From: Pyropia haitanensis
Taxonomy: Eukaryota > Rhodophyta > Bangiophyceae > Bangiales > Bangiaceae
Direction of reading: 5' to 3'
Assembly: GCA_008729055.1 (NCBI GenBank)
Contig: SDUX01000007.1
Span: forward strand, 3,361,590 to 3,425,589
DNA length: 64,000 bases
The notes beneath the pieces are model-generated. The model ran no database searches, was not told where the DNA came from, and saw only the letters and a list, made by a program, of their open reading frames with translations. Every line of letters begins with the position of its first letter. The first letter of the stretch is position 1. The position numbers were made by a program, and so were the translations under genes. Below, one piece after another: positions 44,901 to 53,145 of this stretch.

Positions 44901-45030
44901 GCGCGCCCGAGGCGCTTACCACGTGGGCATCAGCGGACAGCGAGGGCAGCGACTGGTTGCCATGGCTAATGTCCTTGTTACTCGCGTCCGGGGACAGAGC
45001 TGGCATTTCAGTACGCCCGGACTGCTTCAT
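41917..45030 (-). CDS. AMD1-ODC: AdoMet decarboxylase-ornithine decarboxylase-like fusion; ODC half lacks PLP-site residues
   Basis: 1037 aa, one exon. Residues about 48-545 are S-adenosylmethionine decarboxylase: FEGPEKKLVL (substrate Glu pair 52/55), YLLSESSLFV (proenzyme cleavage E225-S226, pyruvoyl Ser226), IKTCGTTTLL (Cys240), FEPCGYSMNG (Ser429), YTVHITPE (His443, Glu447). An acidic/Ser insertion of about 130 residues follows the first motif. Residues about 610-1037 have the ODC/alanine-racemase fold: YTVRCNPDRAVVSLLAALG (K69 of YAVKCN is Arg681), LYYLNDGVYGAFN, FGPTCDSLD (C982/D983), GMGAYAASAASSFNGF. The GGG phosphate loop, His197 motif and EPGR loop are lost. AdoMetDC makes the aminopropyl donor for spermidine. 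The ODC part probably regulates rather than catalyses (inference). Start at 45030 is chosen over 45129 on context. Same domain order as the Plasmodium bifunctional enzyme. Confidence 0.93.
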   Translation of the reverse strand: MKQSGRTEMPALSPDASNKDISHGNQSLPSLSADAHVVSASGAPSEPLDVFEGPEKKLVLSFDPMVSPARDPSSTVLRHSIDDFADRGTVAEDADDTSSSGGSSSFSEDPTDATALSYTRSDVLTHFDGRTTLDRDSGSSADFFDDAGKPGGNRGSGAEERPLVGDGDGGVGRGEGGRADEARGGAAYDLRSASREEWDAVLADARCTVLSVKRSADCDAYLLSESSLFVFARQVLIKTCGTTTLLRAIPRLLRLAACRLLNVAAVAYSRTAFTYPKQQLYPHTSWAAEVAFLDRFFHGEASVLGTPDGVAGWHLYVAGRPPSGEDESTAQAASAQTLEVFMFDLDPTVMAHFITVPPADGGSPADGAAVMASAGSSGGGNDGDGGSPPVGTRPPDCAAEVTTRVCRLDTLLCSGTVVDAWNFEPCGYSMNGLAAGGTYYTVHITPESHCSYVSFECNVDDADLTPLLQGILSVFRPGRVTVSVLADGREGAVADNQAAPLDWDAPRRAGYGATGAPVWQRLATVRGGLYVASVCTYALALEGVGATFPASEVSSAVACPLDVSTSGGCRIGNDEEEQRLPPPISCWASDGKSLADKAGVCNVRRGGGGGGGVSKFAFDVAVANVAALYGAIPVSSSDGARVARETAARLEEPTFAVCLSTVADRYWSLVATGARLRYTVRCNPDRAVVSLLAALGADFEASGLAELELLASMGVTPARVTLAAVGLSRKLLARTAVGRLAGTVTLAVGADRPTIERVAAYLPGVGVEVEVCASAVSSSLATAADAVAAGLVLVGLRVDAPAAADVAGLRRAAACVSAMSRVARGENGRALPPLEVHLSGGFLSDQSTALLASLCKAVDVMGDISAGAAPFVVGEAVTLAVTVIARRLKSAGAEEGGDGSGGGGGDCRAGGCDGGVSEGNPGSVTAGGPVSTPEPSSVLYYLNDGVYGAFNRVLLGGQSASPLGAVPPGRGCFPSVLFGPTCDSLDRVWGGFLPLLNVGDVLVFCGMGAYAASAASSFNGFGHHFRTRYVTSPPSHA

Positions 45031-45846
45031 CAACGAGGCGACAAAACCTCCCAGCTGCCAAGGACGATCACAACGGAACAAGCAAGCGCGACAGGGGGCG
45101 ACACGAACAGGGGCGACGCAACACCGCAATCAAATAGGAAGGAAGAAGATGGACTGGGAGCAAACACGGTCGCCTGCGCCCTGCTAGCTAGGTGCCTTGG
45201 CAGTGAACCCAAACACGTCTACAGCAGGGGGGAGGGAAGCCTGGAGGGACGACACGCTCAGGTGGACAGCACACGTGCGACCAATCTGCATTGGCGCCAG
45301 GCTGGGCGGAGGCCCGGCTCGGCCCGCGACGAACAGGCCGGCAAACGCAGGGGGTAGGACGGTGAAGGAAGGAGGAGCGGGGGGCTTGGCGGCAGCGAGG
45401 AAGAGGGGAGAGTCTTGTCGCCGCTGGACCCCTGCAGACGCACACCGCAATGCACCAGACGTGACCGCTTGGAGGATGACCGCGGACGACGGCGAAGGAA
45501 GAGGGATCGGCAACGGACCAGCCGTCACTGGCCCAATGCTGTCGACTGTCCCGATTGGTGTAGGGTGCCGCCGGCGGACGAGGGGTCGCAGGCGATCCCG
45601 TGGGCGACCTCACCCACATCGGGTTACACGGCAATTTCAATTCACACGAGTGACTCGGAACCCTCCCTGGTGCAGCACTGCCGCGCGTCATTGGCCAGGG
45701 CGGCCGGCCACGTCTCATTGTTGGCGGCCGGCGCTGTCCTCGTGCTCGAATTCCCAAACAGATTTCGCCGGTAGCCTAAACTGTTCAAAGGATCATCATT
45801 GTAGCCCCCTACGTCCATAAGGCGGTAAGTTGTCTGCAGTTTCGAT
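45031..45846 (-). other. 5' leader/intergenic region upstream of AdoMetDC-ODC
   Basis: Reading leftward, 45184-45528 is a 114-codon frame (MTAGPLPIPLPS ... VFGFTAKAPS) ending 153 bp before the AdoMetDC start. It may be an upstream ORF or chance. The stretch 45040-45140 is pyrimidine-rich in the gene direction, like a 5' UTR or an intron end (CCTTGGCAG). 45600-45840 is AT-balanced. The probable last exon of RPA12 abuts at 45847. Confidence 0.35.
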
Positions 45847-47151
45847 TTACTCACGCAGTCCAGCATCCATTGTCTCATTTCTTGCGCGGAGGGGACAGAC
45901 CGACCGCCGGCTCTGGCTTCAGTGCAAGATTGCTCTTATCTGGTGTCATACGGATACCTCTCACGTGGCACCAGCAGGGCGGCTGGTGGCGGCATGAGTG
46001 CCCGCCGCGGTACCGGCTTGACGCCAAGACTGGTACATAGAGTTTGTGGCAAGTAAAACAAAAGAGCGGCCGCAGCCGCCTTATGAGTTGTGGGTGAACT
46101 TGTACCTGTGACACACCAATTGGGGAACCGCAGCGTCGGGACAGAGAGGGCAAGCGCCGGAGCTCCCCATGCGCGGCGAGCCACACGGCACACCAGAGTT
46201 CCGTCAGTCATCCGCCAGTGTACACCACAGATGCCTCTGATGCCGCTTGCAGACACCACCAGCTGAGCCACTAGACGCAGCCAGACCCCCACACGACACG
46301 CAGTCCACCCAACCACCAGTCGCTGGACGAGCCCCTGTCGTTCTCTCCCGTGGCAATGCGCGGCACCCACCACCGTGTTCACGTACTTGCACTTGAGACA
46401 AGTGTAGAAGATGGTCTGGCCCTCGTCGGCAGACCGAAGCTGTGCCGTGTGGAAAGACATCTTGTCGTTCTTGCACTGGGGACACGTCTCGCTAATCTGC
46501 ATGCCGCATCACGCCGCCGTCGACGAGCCCAGAAAAAAAAAAAGACATGTCCAACAAGAGACAGCCACGGGGGCGACAGTGCAAACAACGAGCGTAGCAG
46601 AACGCATCGACGGTAGCCGTGGCGTCAGAGACGCTTCAGCGTACCCCTCATCAACAGGCGAGAAAAACCTATCATGATGAAAAGCTTCCCGCAAGCTTTC
46701 TCCGTACCCAAGCGCTTGCATGTCATGCGGTGGGCACGCGTCAAGAGCGCGCCCCCCTCCCCACCCCCCCCCCCCGCCCCCACCAAGCGCACGTCACGAC
46801 GGTGCGGCATCTACGCCGCCGCCGCCCTCCCCCCAGCCACCCCCACTTGGCCGCCAACCCACACGACTCTCTCTCTCTCCCGAAACGCCACGCCCCCCCC
46901 CACCAGCCTCCCCGCACGCAACTCCCGCAACGTACGACGGCCTCCTGGGCGCCGCCCACATCCGTGGCCGCCTCGGTCAGCTGGCGCAGCGTCTCGGACG
47001 GCGCTAGCCGGCGGCGGGTGACTAGCTTGAGGCCCCCACCGGCTTCCTCATTGGGCAAAGACGAGCCACACACGTCGCATGCGGTCGCGCCGCCGGCGCA
47101 AAGGAGGAGGACCGCGCCACAAGCACCACAAAACTCTGACGACATGTCCAT
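45847..47151 (-). CDS. RPA12: RNA polymerase I subunit RPA12 (A12.2)
   Basis: A small TFIIS-like subunit that supports RNA cleavage by Pol I. Exon 1, 46936-47151 (72 codons), encodes the N-terminal zinc ribbon: EFCGACGAVLLL and TACDVCGSSL, two CxxC pairs. Exon 2, 46387-46496, encodes the C-terminal ribbon: CPQCKNDKMSFHTAQLRSAD followed by EGQTIFYTCLKCK. The RSADEGQT loop contains the catalytic acidic pair and is diagnostic of RPA12/TFIIS. Introns start GTACGT. The final exon is tentative: 45847-45880 would add ten residues and a stop, giving 119 aa, the usual family size, but its acceptor is AAG and the end lacks the usual KF-x-x-N. Divergent from POP5 with 384 bp between starts. Confidence 0.88.
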
Positions 47152-47535
47152 GGCTGGTGCCCGCAGCGCGAAGAGGAGGCGGTCAGAGCAGTGTGGCGGA
47201 GAAGAAAGGGGGAGAGGAAGTGCAGGAGGACGTATGGGTGCGCACCTGGTGCGGGGGGGAGACCAAATCGTCGCAGGCTGCCGGTCGGTCGTGAGGCAGC
47301 GGGGGCGGGATGAAACGGCAGGCTCGTAGCAGCGACAAGATCAAGCGAAGCCGACGCCGTCGGCAACACACGGTGCTTGCGGATCAAGGGCTAATTAAGG
47401 AGTTGTTGAACGTCTTGTTCACGGCAGGCTTGTACGCCATCCCACCCTCCCGGGCCGGCAGCGCTGCTGTCTGGTGTGCGTCTCCCACTCGTCTACCTTG
47501 TTTCCAGCTCCCACGGCCCACCAAGAGTCGCGCCA
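47152..47535. promoter_or_regulatory. Divergent promoter, RPA12 / POP5
   Basis: 384 bp between two outward-reading RNA-metabolism genes. A more AT-balanced patch around 47370-47430 is the best core promoter candidate. No motif was recognised with confidence. Confidence 0.45.
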
Positions 47536-47877
47536 ATGCCGCCTACTGGCGGGCTCGCCCCCCCCCTCACCACCAAGCCGCGGTCTGCCTTTGTCCGGCT
47601 GCGGGCGGTGACCCCCCCCCCCACGCGCCGCCCGCCTCGGCGGCCGACTGGACCGCCCTCCTCGCTGCCGCCCTGCCCGCCGCGTTTGGCGACGCGGACG
47701 GCGCGCGGCTGGCGTATCGCGTCCTGTCCACCGCGGCCGGGGAGCGCCCCGGCGAGGCGGTTGCGATCGTGCAGGTGCGGGCGGGGGAGGAGCGGCGGGT
47801 GTGGGCGGCGCTGACGCTCGCGACCGCCTACGCCGGCCGGCCGGTGCGGGTGGACGTGGTGGGCGTCGCGGCGTGGG
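47536..47877 (+). CDS. POP5: POP5, RNase P/MRP protein subunit (3' end unresolved)
   Basis: POP5 is a core protein of RNase P (tRNA 5' maturation) and RNase MRP. The start MPPTGGLAPP leads to KPRSAFVRLRAV, equivalent to the KPRYLLVEL beginning. A C11 run (47612-47622) then breaks the frame; one more C continues into ADWTALLAAALPAAFGDADG (the GDFG-like segment), RLAYRVLST, and then EAVAIVQVRAGEERRVWAAL, matching AIVRCxRxxxRxVWAAL, followed by VRVDVVGVA. The usual SGTIRxCQ segment should come next but is not visible in any frame. It may lie in a later exon beyond a G-rich stretch around 47878-48030. The end given is the last residue I can align. Confidence 0.75.
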
Positions 47878-48523
47878 GGATGGGGGGGGGGGTGCTCGGC
47901 CGCCGCGTTGGGTGGGCCCCCCTGGCGGCGGCCTCGGCGCCGCCACCGGGGGGGGGGGCGGCGCGGCGCCCGGCGCGGGGGTGGAGATGGATGTGGGCGG
48001 CGTGTGAGGGGGGGGGGGGGGGCGCGGGCGGCGCAGGCGAGCGCGGCTCGGCGTTGGGAGTGCGGGCGGCGCGGCTGTGGGCGGCGTGGCGGTGTGGGGT
48101 AGGGCCATCGCGACGGCGTTGGGTTGGCTGCCGCTGGGGACCCGCCCCTGCCAGTCGCCGGGCCCTCGTTGGCGCGCCGCATTCAAGCCACCGAGCTGGG
48201 TCTGGGGGCGCCCCAGGCGCGGCTGGCCGCTGTATTGGCCACCGCCCTCTAGAGGTGGGCCCTTGTGTGCGCGGTGGGCAACCTCGAGCGGCCATAGACG
48301 TCCGCAAGACCCAGGTGGCAGATGTCTGCCGGCCGTGGTCCACCATCACCGACCCGCCGGTGGCAGGCACAAGCGTTGCTTGTGGGGTCGCTTGGAGAAA
48401 AGAGCTCAGTCTGATAACAACCAAAGGACAGGGGCAGGAGCGCACGCACCACCACCATACACGCACAACACGTGCGCCCACAGACCCCGGGTGCGGCCAC
48501 CTGCGCGCCTCGACGACCCCTCA
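47878..48523. other. Region after POP5
   Basis: G-runs on plus, then GC-rich sequence without a recognised gene. It may include the missing C-terminal exon of POP5 and the 3' UTR of kinase B. Confidence 0.3.
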
Positions 48524-50540
48524 TCAACTGTAAAACATTTTGCTGACGCGCATGGCAGTGATGGCAGGGATCTTGGGGTTTTCCTCGAGCCACTTGGTCA
48601 GCTTGTCGGCGGTCCCCATCATCTCGGCCACCACCTGCATGTCGTCCACGCAGTCAATGTCAATGTCCTGCAGCCTGCTCACCACGTCGTCAATCTTCTT
48701 CTGCGGCTTGCCGGGCAAGGCGTCCTTGACAAACACGTCCAGGTCTTGGCCGTCGTACTTGGACGCCAGGTCCCTGAGGCCGCTGCCGCTGCTACCGCTG
48801 CTACCGCCGGGGGCACTGCGGCTGCTCGCGCCAGAGGCCACGCTGTCACGGGACCGGTTGCCGTGGCCCGAGCCTGTCGACGGGATGTGGTCACGGCTCC
48901 TGCCCGTGCCGCTGCCACCGCTGCCGCCACCAGAGCTCGACGAGTTCTTCCGCGTGCGCGACTTGGACCGTTCCGAGCTGGACCCAAACGACCGCCCCGA
49001 ATCCCCCAACGCGTCCCCAGTGTCGTAGTCAACGAGGAACCACGAGTGCTTCTTCACATCCTCCAACGAGTACCTCTTCTCTGGGTCTTTCACCAGCAGG
49101 TGACAGATCAGATCCTTGGCGTCTCCGCCCATCCAGGATGGGTAGGGCACCTTGCACGCGTTGATCAGTTCGTACAGCCGCGTCATGTCGTCGTGCTGGA
49201 ATGGCAACACCCCCGTCAGCAGCAAGTATAAGATGATGCCGCAGGACCAGGCGTCGATCTTGACGCCCGAATAGCCCTCCTCGGCCCCATTGATGATTTC
49301 GGGGGCGCAGTAGTAGGGCGTGCCGCAGGCAGTGTAGAGGAGGTCCGACCCGACGCCTCCCTTCATGGAGGACACGCCAAAGTCGGTGATCTTGAGGACC
49401 CCATTCTCGTCCACCAGCAGGTTCTCGGGCTTGAGGTCCCGATGGCAGACTCCCCGCCGATGACAATAGTCGATGCCGTCTATGAGCTGCTGAAAGTACT
49501 TGCGCGCGAGCGCCTCGTCCAGCTCACCCTTCCGCTCGATCATGTCAAACAGCTCGCCGCCACGTACCAAGTCCATGACGATGTACAGCTTGCTCTTGGA
49601 GGACAACACTTCCCGCAGGTTCACAATGTTTTTGTGGTTCAGCGCCTTCATGATGGCGATCTCCCGCCGGACGTTGACGGTGAGCTCATTCGCCTTGATG
49701 TCCCCCTTGTCCAGGATCTTGATGGCGTACTCCATGCCCGTGTCCGAGTGCTTGGCAAGCTTCACCTTGCCAAAGGTGCCCTGACCTGAGTTCAAAAGGA
49801 TGGAAAGGCGAGTCGCGAGTGGCCGAGCGCAGGAGCAGCGTCAAGTAGGGAGCCACATGTCAGTGTCATGGCATCGCACCACATCAATAAGGGGCGCCGC
49901 CACTTTGCGAACCGATTGCCGGTCCAGGGGGCTCAACCGGTACACAGAAGCACAACGGTGGGATCCTCACTCGTAACCGCACGCCTATCCACCCCCACAC
50001 ACAGCTACACACACAATCGCCAGCACACCAGCTCAGCAAGACACACGTACCCAGCGTGTCGGTCACAATGTAAGGTCCTGTGCAACGCAAACGCCGCAAC
50101 AAACAAGGGAGGGAAAACAAAAAAAACAGCCAAGGCAGAGCGACAGACTCGACCACGTCAGTCCCTGACACCCACCAACGGCAGCTACGAGGCACGAAAT
50201 GCGTTCCCGCTGAGCCGTCGTCGCCGAAAGGTCCAACGCATGGCTCCTGGGCATGCTCGGCTGGACGCGCAATCCTCCGGGTACGTTCCATGTGCCCCAG
50301 AAAGGTCCATCAAAGACCCCGAGCAAGCCATGAGCATGCTCCAAAAAGGCCCTGAGAAGCAGTGGTCGAGCCAGGCGCCCCCCCTCCACCGTCCTGCCAG
50401 GCTCCACTGCCGCCGCACCCTCCCCACCCCGCAAAACATCCTCCTCCCAGCTTCCCAACGTCCCCGCTCCCCAGATGGCCTCCAAGTTCTCGCCGCAACA
50501 GTGCGCATCGCAGCGACCAAAACACACCTACACGTGCCAT
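48524..50540 (-). CDS. SNF1/CAMKL-type protein kinase B with conserved C-terminal domain
   Basis: 433 aa from three exons: 50528-50540 (13 nt, MARVG), 50051-50077 (27-nt microexon, PYIVTDTLG) and 48524-49785. The coding total of 1302 nt is divisible by three. Core motifs: GQGTFGKVK, YAIKILDK, RREIAIMKAL, HRDLKPENLLV, DFGVSS, CGTPYYCAPEII, DAWSCGI and a HSWF end. A Ser/Gly/Arg-rich linker of about 80 residues (275-349) is likely phosphorylated and disordered. The last 84 residues (350-433) align without gaps to the end of kinase A, 43 of 84 identical by hand count. They include RLQ-x-x-DIDCVDD and a WL-x(5)-IP-x-x-TAMR motif. The activation-loop Thr is conserved. Lower codon extremity and a fully intact frame contrast with many neighbours. 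Confidence 0.95.
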
Positions 50541-52877
50541 GATGACGGCAGGCACTTGGACGCGCCCGCCGCAGCGCGGTGCACAAACAAGCAAGGCGGG
50601 GGCACCCGACGCGGAAAGCACGCCACGCCACAACGGTCGGCTGCAGGGAAACAGTTGCCCCCCCCCGCACACCGCGCATCGGCCGTCCCACCCACCCGGC
50701 GGGGAGAGCAGCGGCGGAAACCACAGGAAACCGCTGCGGCGGAAGGGGACACGGCTTGGCAGGGACGGCAGGGACGGCGTCGGAATGGCCGGCTGTCAAC
50801 GCAGTGTGGAGCGGAGGTGGAGGGGGCTCACAAAGTCGCCACACGCGCCGCGACGGGCCACCCTATCCCTGTACCCAGCTACCACCAGGGCGGTCGCCGC
50901 GGACGAGCGCACGGTGCACCCCCGCCCCACACCCACCCACACCGCCCCGTCACCCGCCCACCCCCTCACCCCCCCACCCGCCAGGGAGCACCACCGCCAG
51001 ACCGCGGCAAGCACACGGGAAGGGCTACCAGCAGGGAAGCTCCCGCAGCGAGCCCGCGACGGCCGACGTGCCGGCCCCGGTGGCGGCGGCGGCCGTCCGA
51101 CCCACCCCGTCCCACCAGTGAATCCACCGCCGTCCAGAGCCGAGCACAAGAGAAAGTGACGCCAGGGAGACCCACAGCCTGCCCTCCTCGCGTGCGAAAG
51201 GGAGTGCGCGCAACGTCGTGACCACCGTCCTGGAGTATCCCCTGCACGCGCGACGCCCAACGGCCCTGCCCCAAAGCCCACAAGCACAGCGAGGTCGACG
51301 CGGAGACGCCGTGGGGGAGGGCCGACGCGGGGTGGCTGCCCAGCGGGGGAGGAGGGAACCCAGAGTGCTCCGGGGGCAGAATGGGAACGCAACGTGGGGC
51401 AGCGCGGTGGGCGTCGCCAACGACGCCACCGGCCAAGCCCACCCCGGCTCACCCCCCCCTCCCTCCGCCCACCACCCCCTCTCCCTCCCACTCGCCGGCT
51501 GGGTGGACAGGACAAAAGCAAGCGCCCAGAGCGGAAGGGCTGGTGACCAAACGCAACAGCGGCGGGCCAGCCAAAACTCAGGGGGGGAGGGAGGGGCATG
51601 GAAACGGTCGCCGTCCACCTTCGATGGACGGCGGCCCGGGCCGCCCCCGCGGGGGAGCAGGCGCGTGTCGCGGTCATGCCGTGCAAGCGCCGGGCGAGGG
51701 GGCGAAACGCAGTTCCATCGCGCACCGCAGCGGGCACCCACTCCGGCGCTGGCACGACCCCTCCCCCCAAACACGAGGGCAAGGCGGGTGCCAAGAAGAA
51801 CAGGCAGGTTGTGACTCTGGGGCGGGAGAGGCGAGCGGGGGCACGGAGGCAGGTGCGGGGCGGGTAGTGGTGGTGGTGAGGGAGGTGAAGCGCGAGCCGC
51901 TCCAAAATTATTGCGGGACCCCGCCAGGGACTTGTGGTCAACACAATCCCCTGACAGGCAGGATCAATCAACACACGAATAACTCATTTCATGTACATAA
52001 GTAGTAACTCTTACCTGTTTACCTGACCACGTTTGTGCGCGGTGTCACGATTTGGGATGCAGTCCACGCTGTTCTCGCAGCGGAAAACGACGTGCATGCC
52101 CTCCGACCATACAGTCAAGGTCCAGTACGAACACCAGGACACGTCTCCATGTGTGTGTGTGGAGAGAAAAGTGCTCTGGAGCGCCTGCACGGACGAATGA
52201 GCGGTGATATAGGGCGTAGTCCCAGATAATCGGCCTCTGGGAAACCGTAGAGGGGGGTTTGCACGCCGCTGCACGCCCGCGCACGCCCGATTCCGACCAA
52301 GATTTTGCTCCCCAGAGGTTCACGGGCTTGGTAGCCCTGCGGAGCCGACACCGAGTCCTTCCTGCCCTGTTGGTGTCGCGTCCCACCCACTGTCCAATCA
52401 CAGTCTGTTCGCCGACGAGGCGTGGAAGCAGTATCCACTCGGTCTGAGGGGACCACCCCCCCCCCTGGATTGCCTGGAATCGGCCCCCCCCCTGGTCCCC
52501 TGGGATCTGGCCTCTAAGCGTCAGGGGACCAGCTGATTCAAGTCCACATTAGCAAAGAACTTGGCCGTACATCGGAACATGACCCCTCCAGTCCCGCTGT
52601 GGAGCCCGGGGTGTGGCGGGTGTCCAACAAGTGCGACGAGCCGACTTCACGGTGCCACGAGGCTCCCGCGTAGGCTGGTCTGCTGGCATTGTCTGCACCA
52701 AGGCAATCGCTGGTTCTGGCCATTGGGGGGGGGGGGGGCGTGCACAGCTCCGCTCTCGGCCGTCTTTCCCCCCCCCCCCCATCGTCTGTGCGCTCGCCGC
52801 GCCCTCGCAGCGCTGAGGAGCCCGGCACGCCCTCCCCCCCCCCTTGGCGGCGCCCTTCCCCGGCCGCGTCTCACATT
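50541..52877. other. Intergenic region upstream of kinase B
   Basis: 2.3 kb. The largest frame (50796-51974, minus, 392 codons) shows no domain and reads as Arg/Gly/Pro noise. 51895-52020 is an AT-rich island. 52455-52510 contains two 26-bp direct repeats, each starting with a C-run and CTGG. No tRNA or snRNA signature was recognised. Confidence 0.4.
52455..52508. repeat. 26-bp direct repeat, two diverged copies
   Basis: Two adjacent C-run-CTGG...GG units differing at about six positions. Confidence 0.5.
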
Positions 52878-52913
52878 CCCCCCCCCCCCCCCCCCCCCCG
52901 CCCCCCCCCCCCC
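52878..52913. repeat. Poly-C tract (C22-G-C13)
   Basis: The longest homopolymer in the window. It lies just 3' of a possible minus-strand coding fragment. Confidence 0.85.
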
Positions 52914-52915
52914 GG

Positions 52916-53145
52916 CGCGCCGGCGGGTGGGCGACGAGCGGCGGGAGCTCCGCGGCGGCTGCCTCGGCCGCCGTCGCCGCCGGCGACGCGGCCGCCAGCC
53001 GCTCCACCGCCCCCACCACCGCGGCTGTTGCGGCGACCTCCTCCTCCCGAGCGGGCGTCCCCAGCGGGGCGGCCGCCGCGACGGCGAGACCATCGACGAG
53101 CTCCGGCGCGGCGGCGGCGACCCCCCCCGCCGCCCCGCCCGCCAT
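52916..53145 (-). CDS. Possible coding fragment, unknown
   Basis: The minus-strand frame starting MAGGAAGGVAAAA shows a coherent amphipathic helical reading: ELVDGLAVAAAAPLG, REEEVAATAAVVGAVERLAA. Its spacing loosely recalls the first helices of PAP/fibrillin plastid-lipid proteins, but no downstream LxGxWxLxYT motif is found. It runs into the poly-C/G tract. Could equally be chance. Confidence 0.2.

Noticed and set aside
50796..51974. 392-codon minus-strand open frame upstream of kinase B
   Set aside because: Random-looking composition, no motif, overlaps other frames; treated as promoter/intergenic sequence.
51895..52020. AT-rich island considered as a tRNA or snRNA gene
   Set aside because: No cloverleaf with a GTTCRA loop, and no box A/B or snRNA Sm-site pattern could be built by eye.
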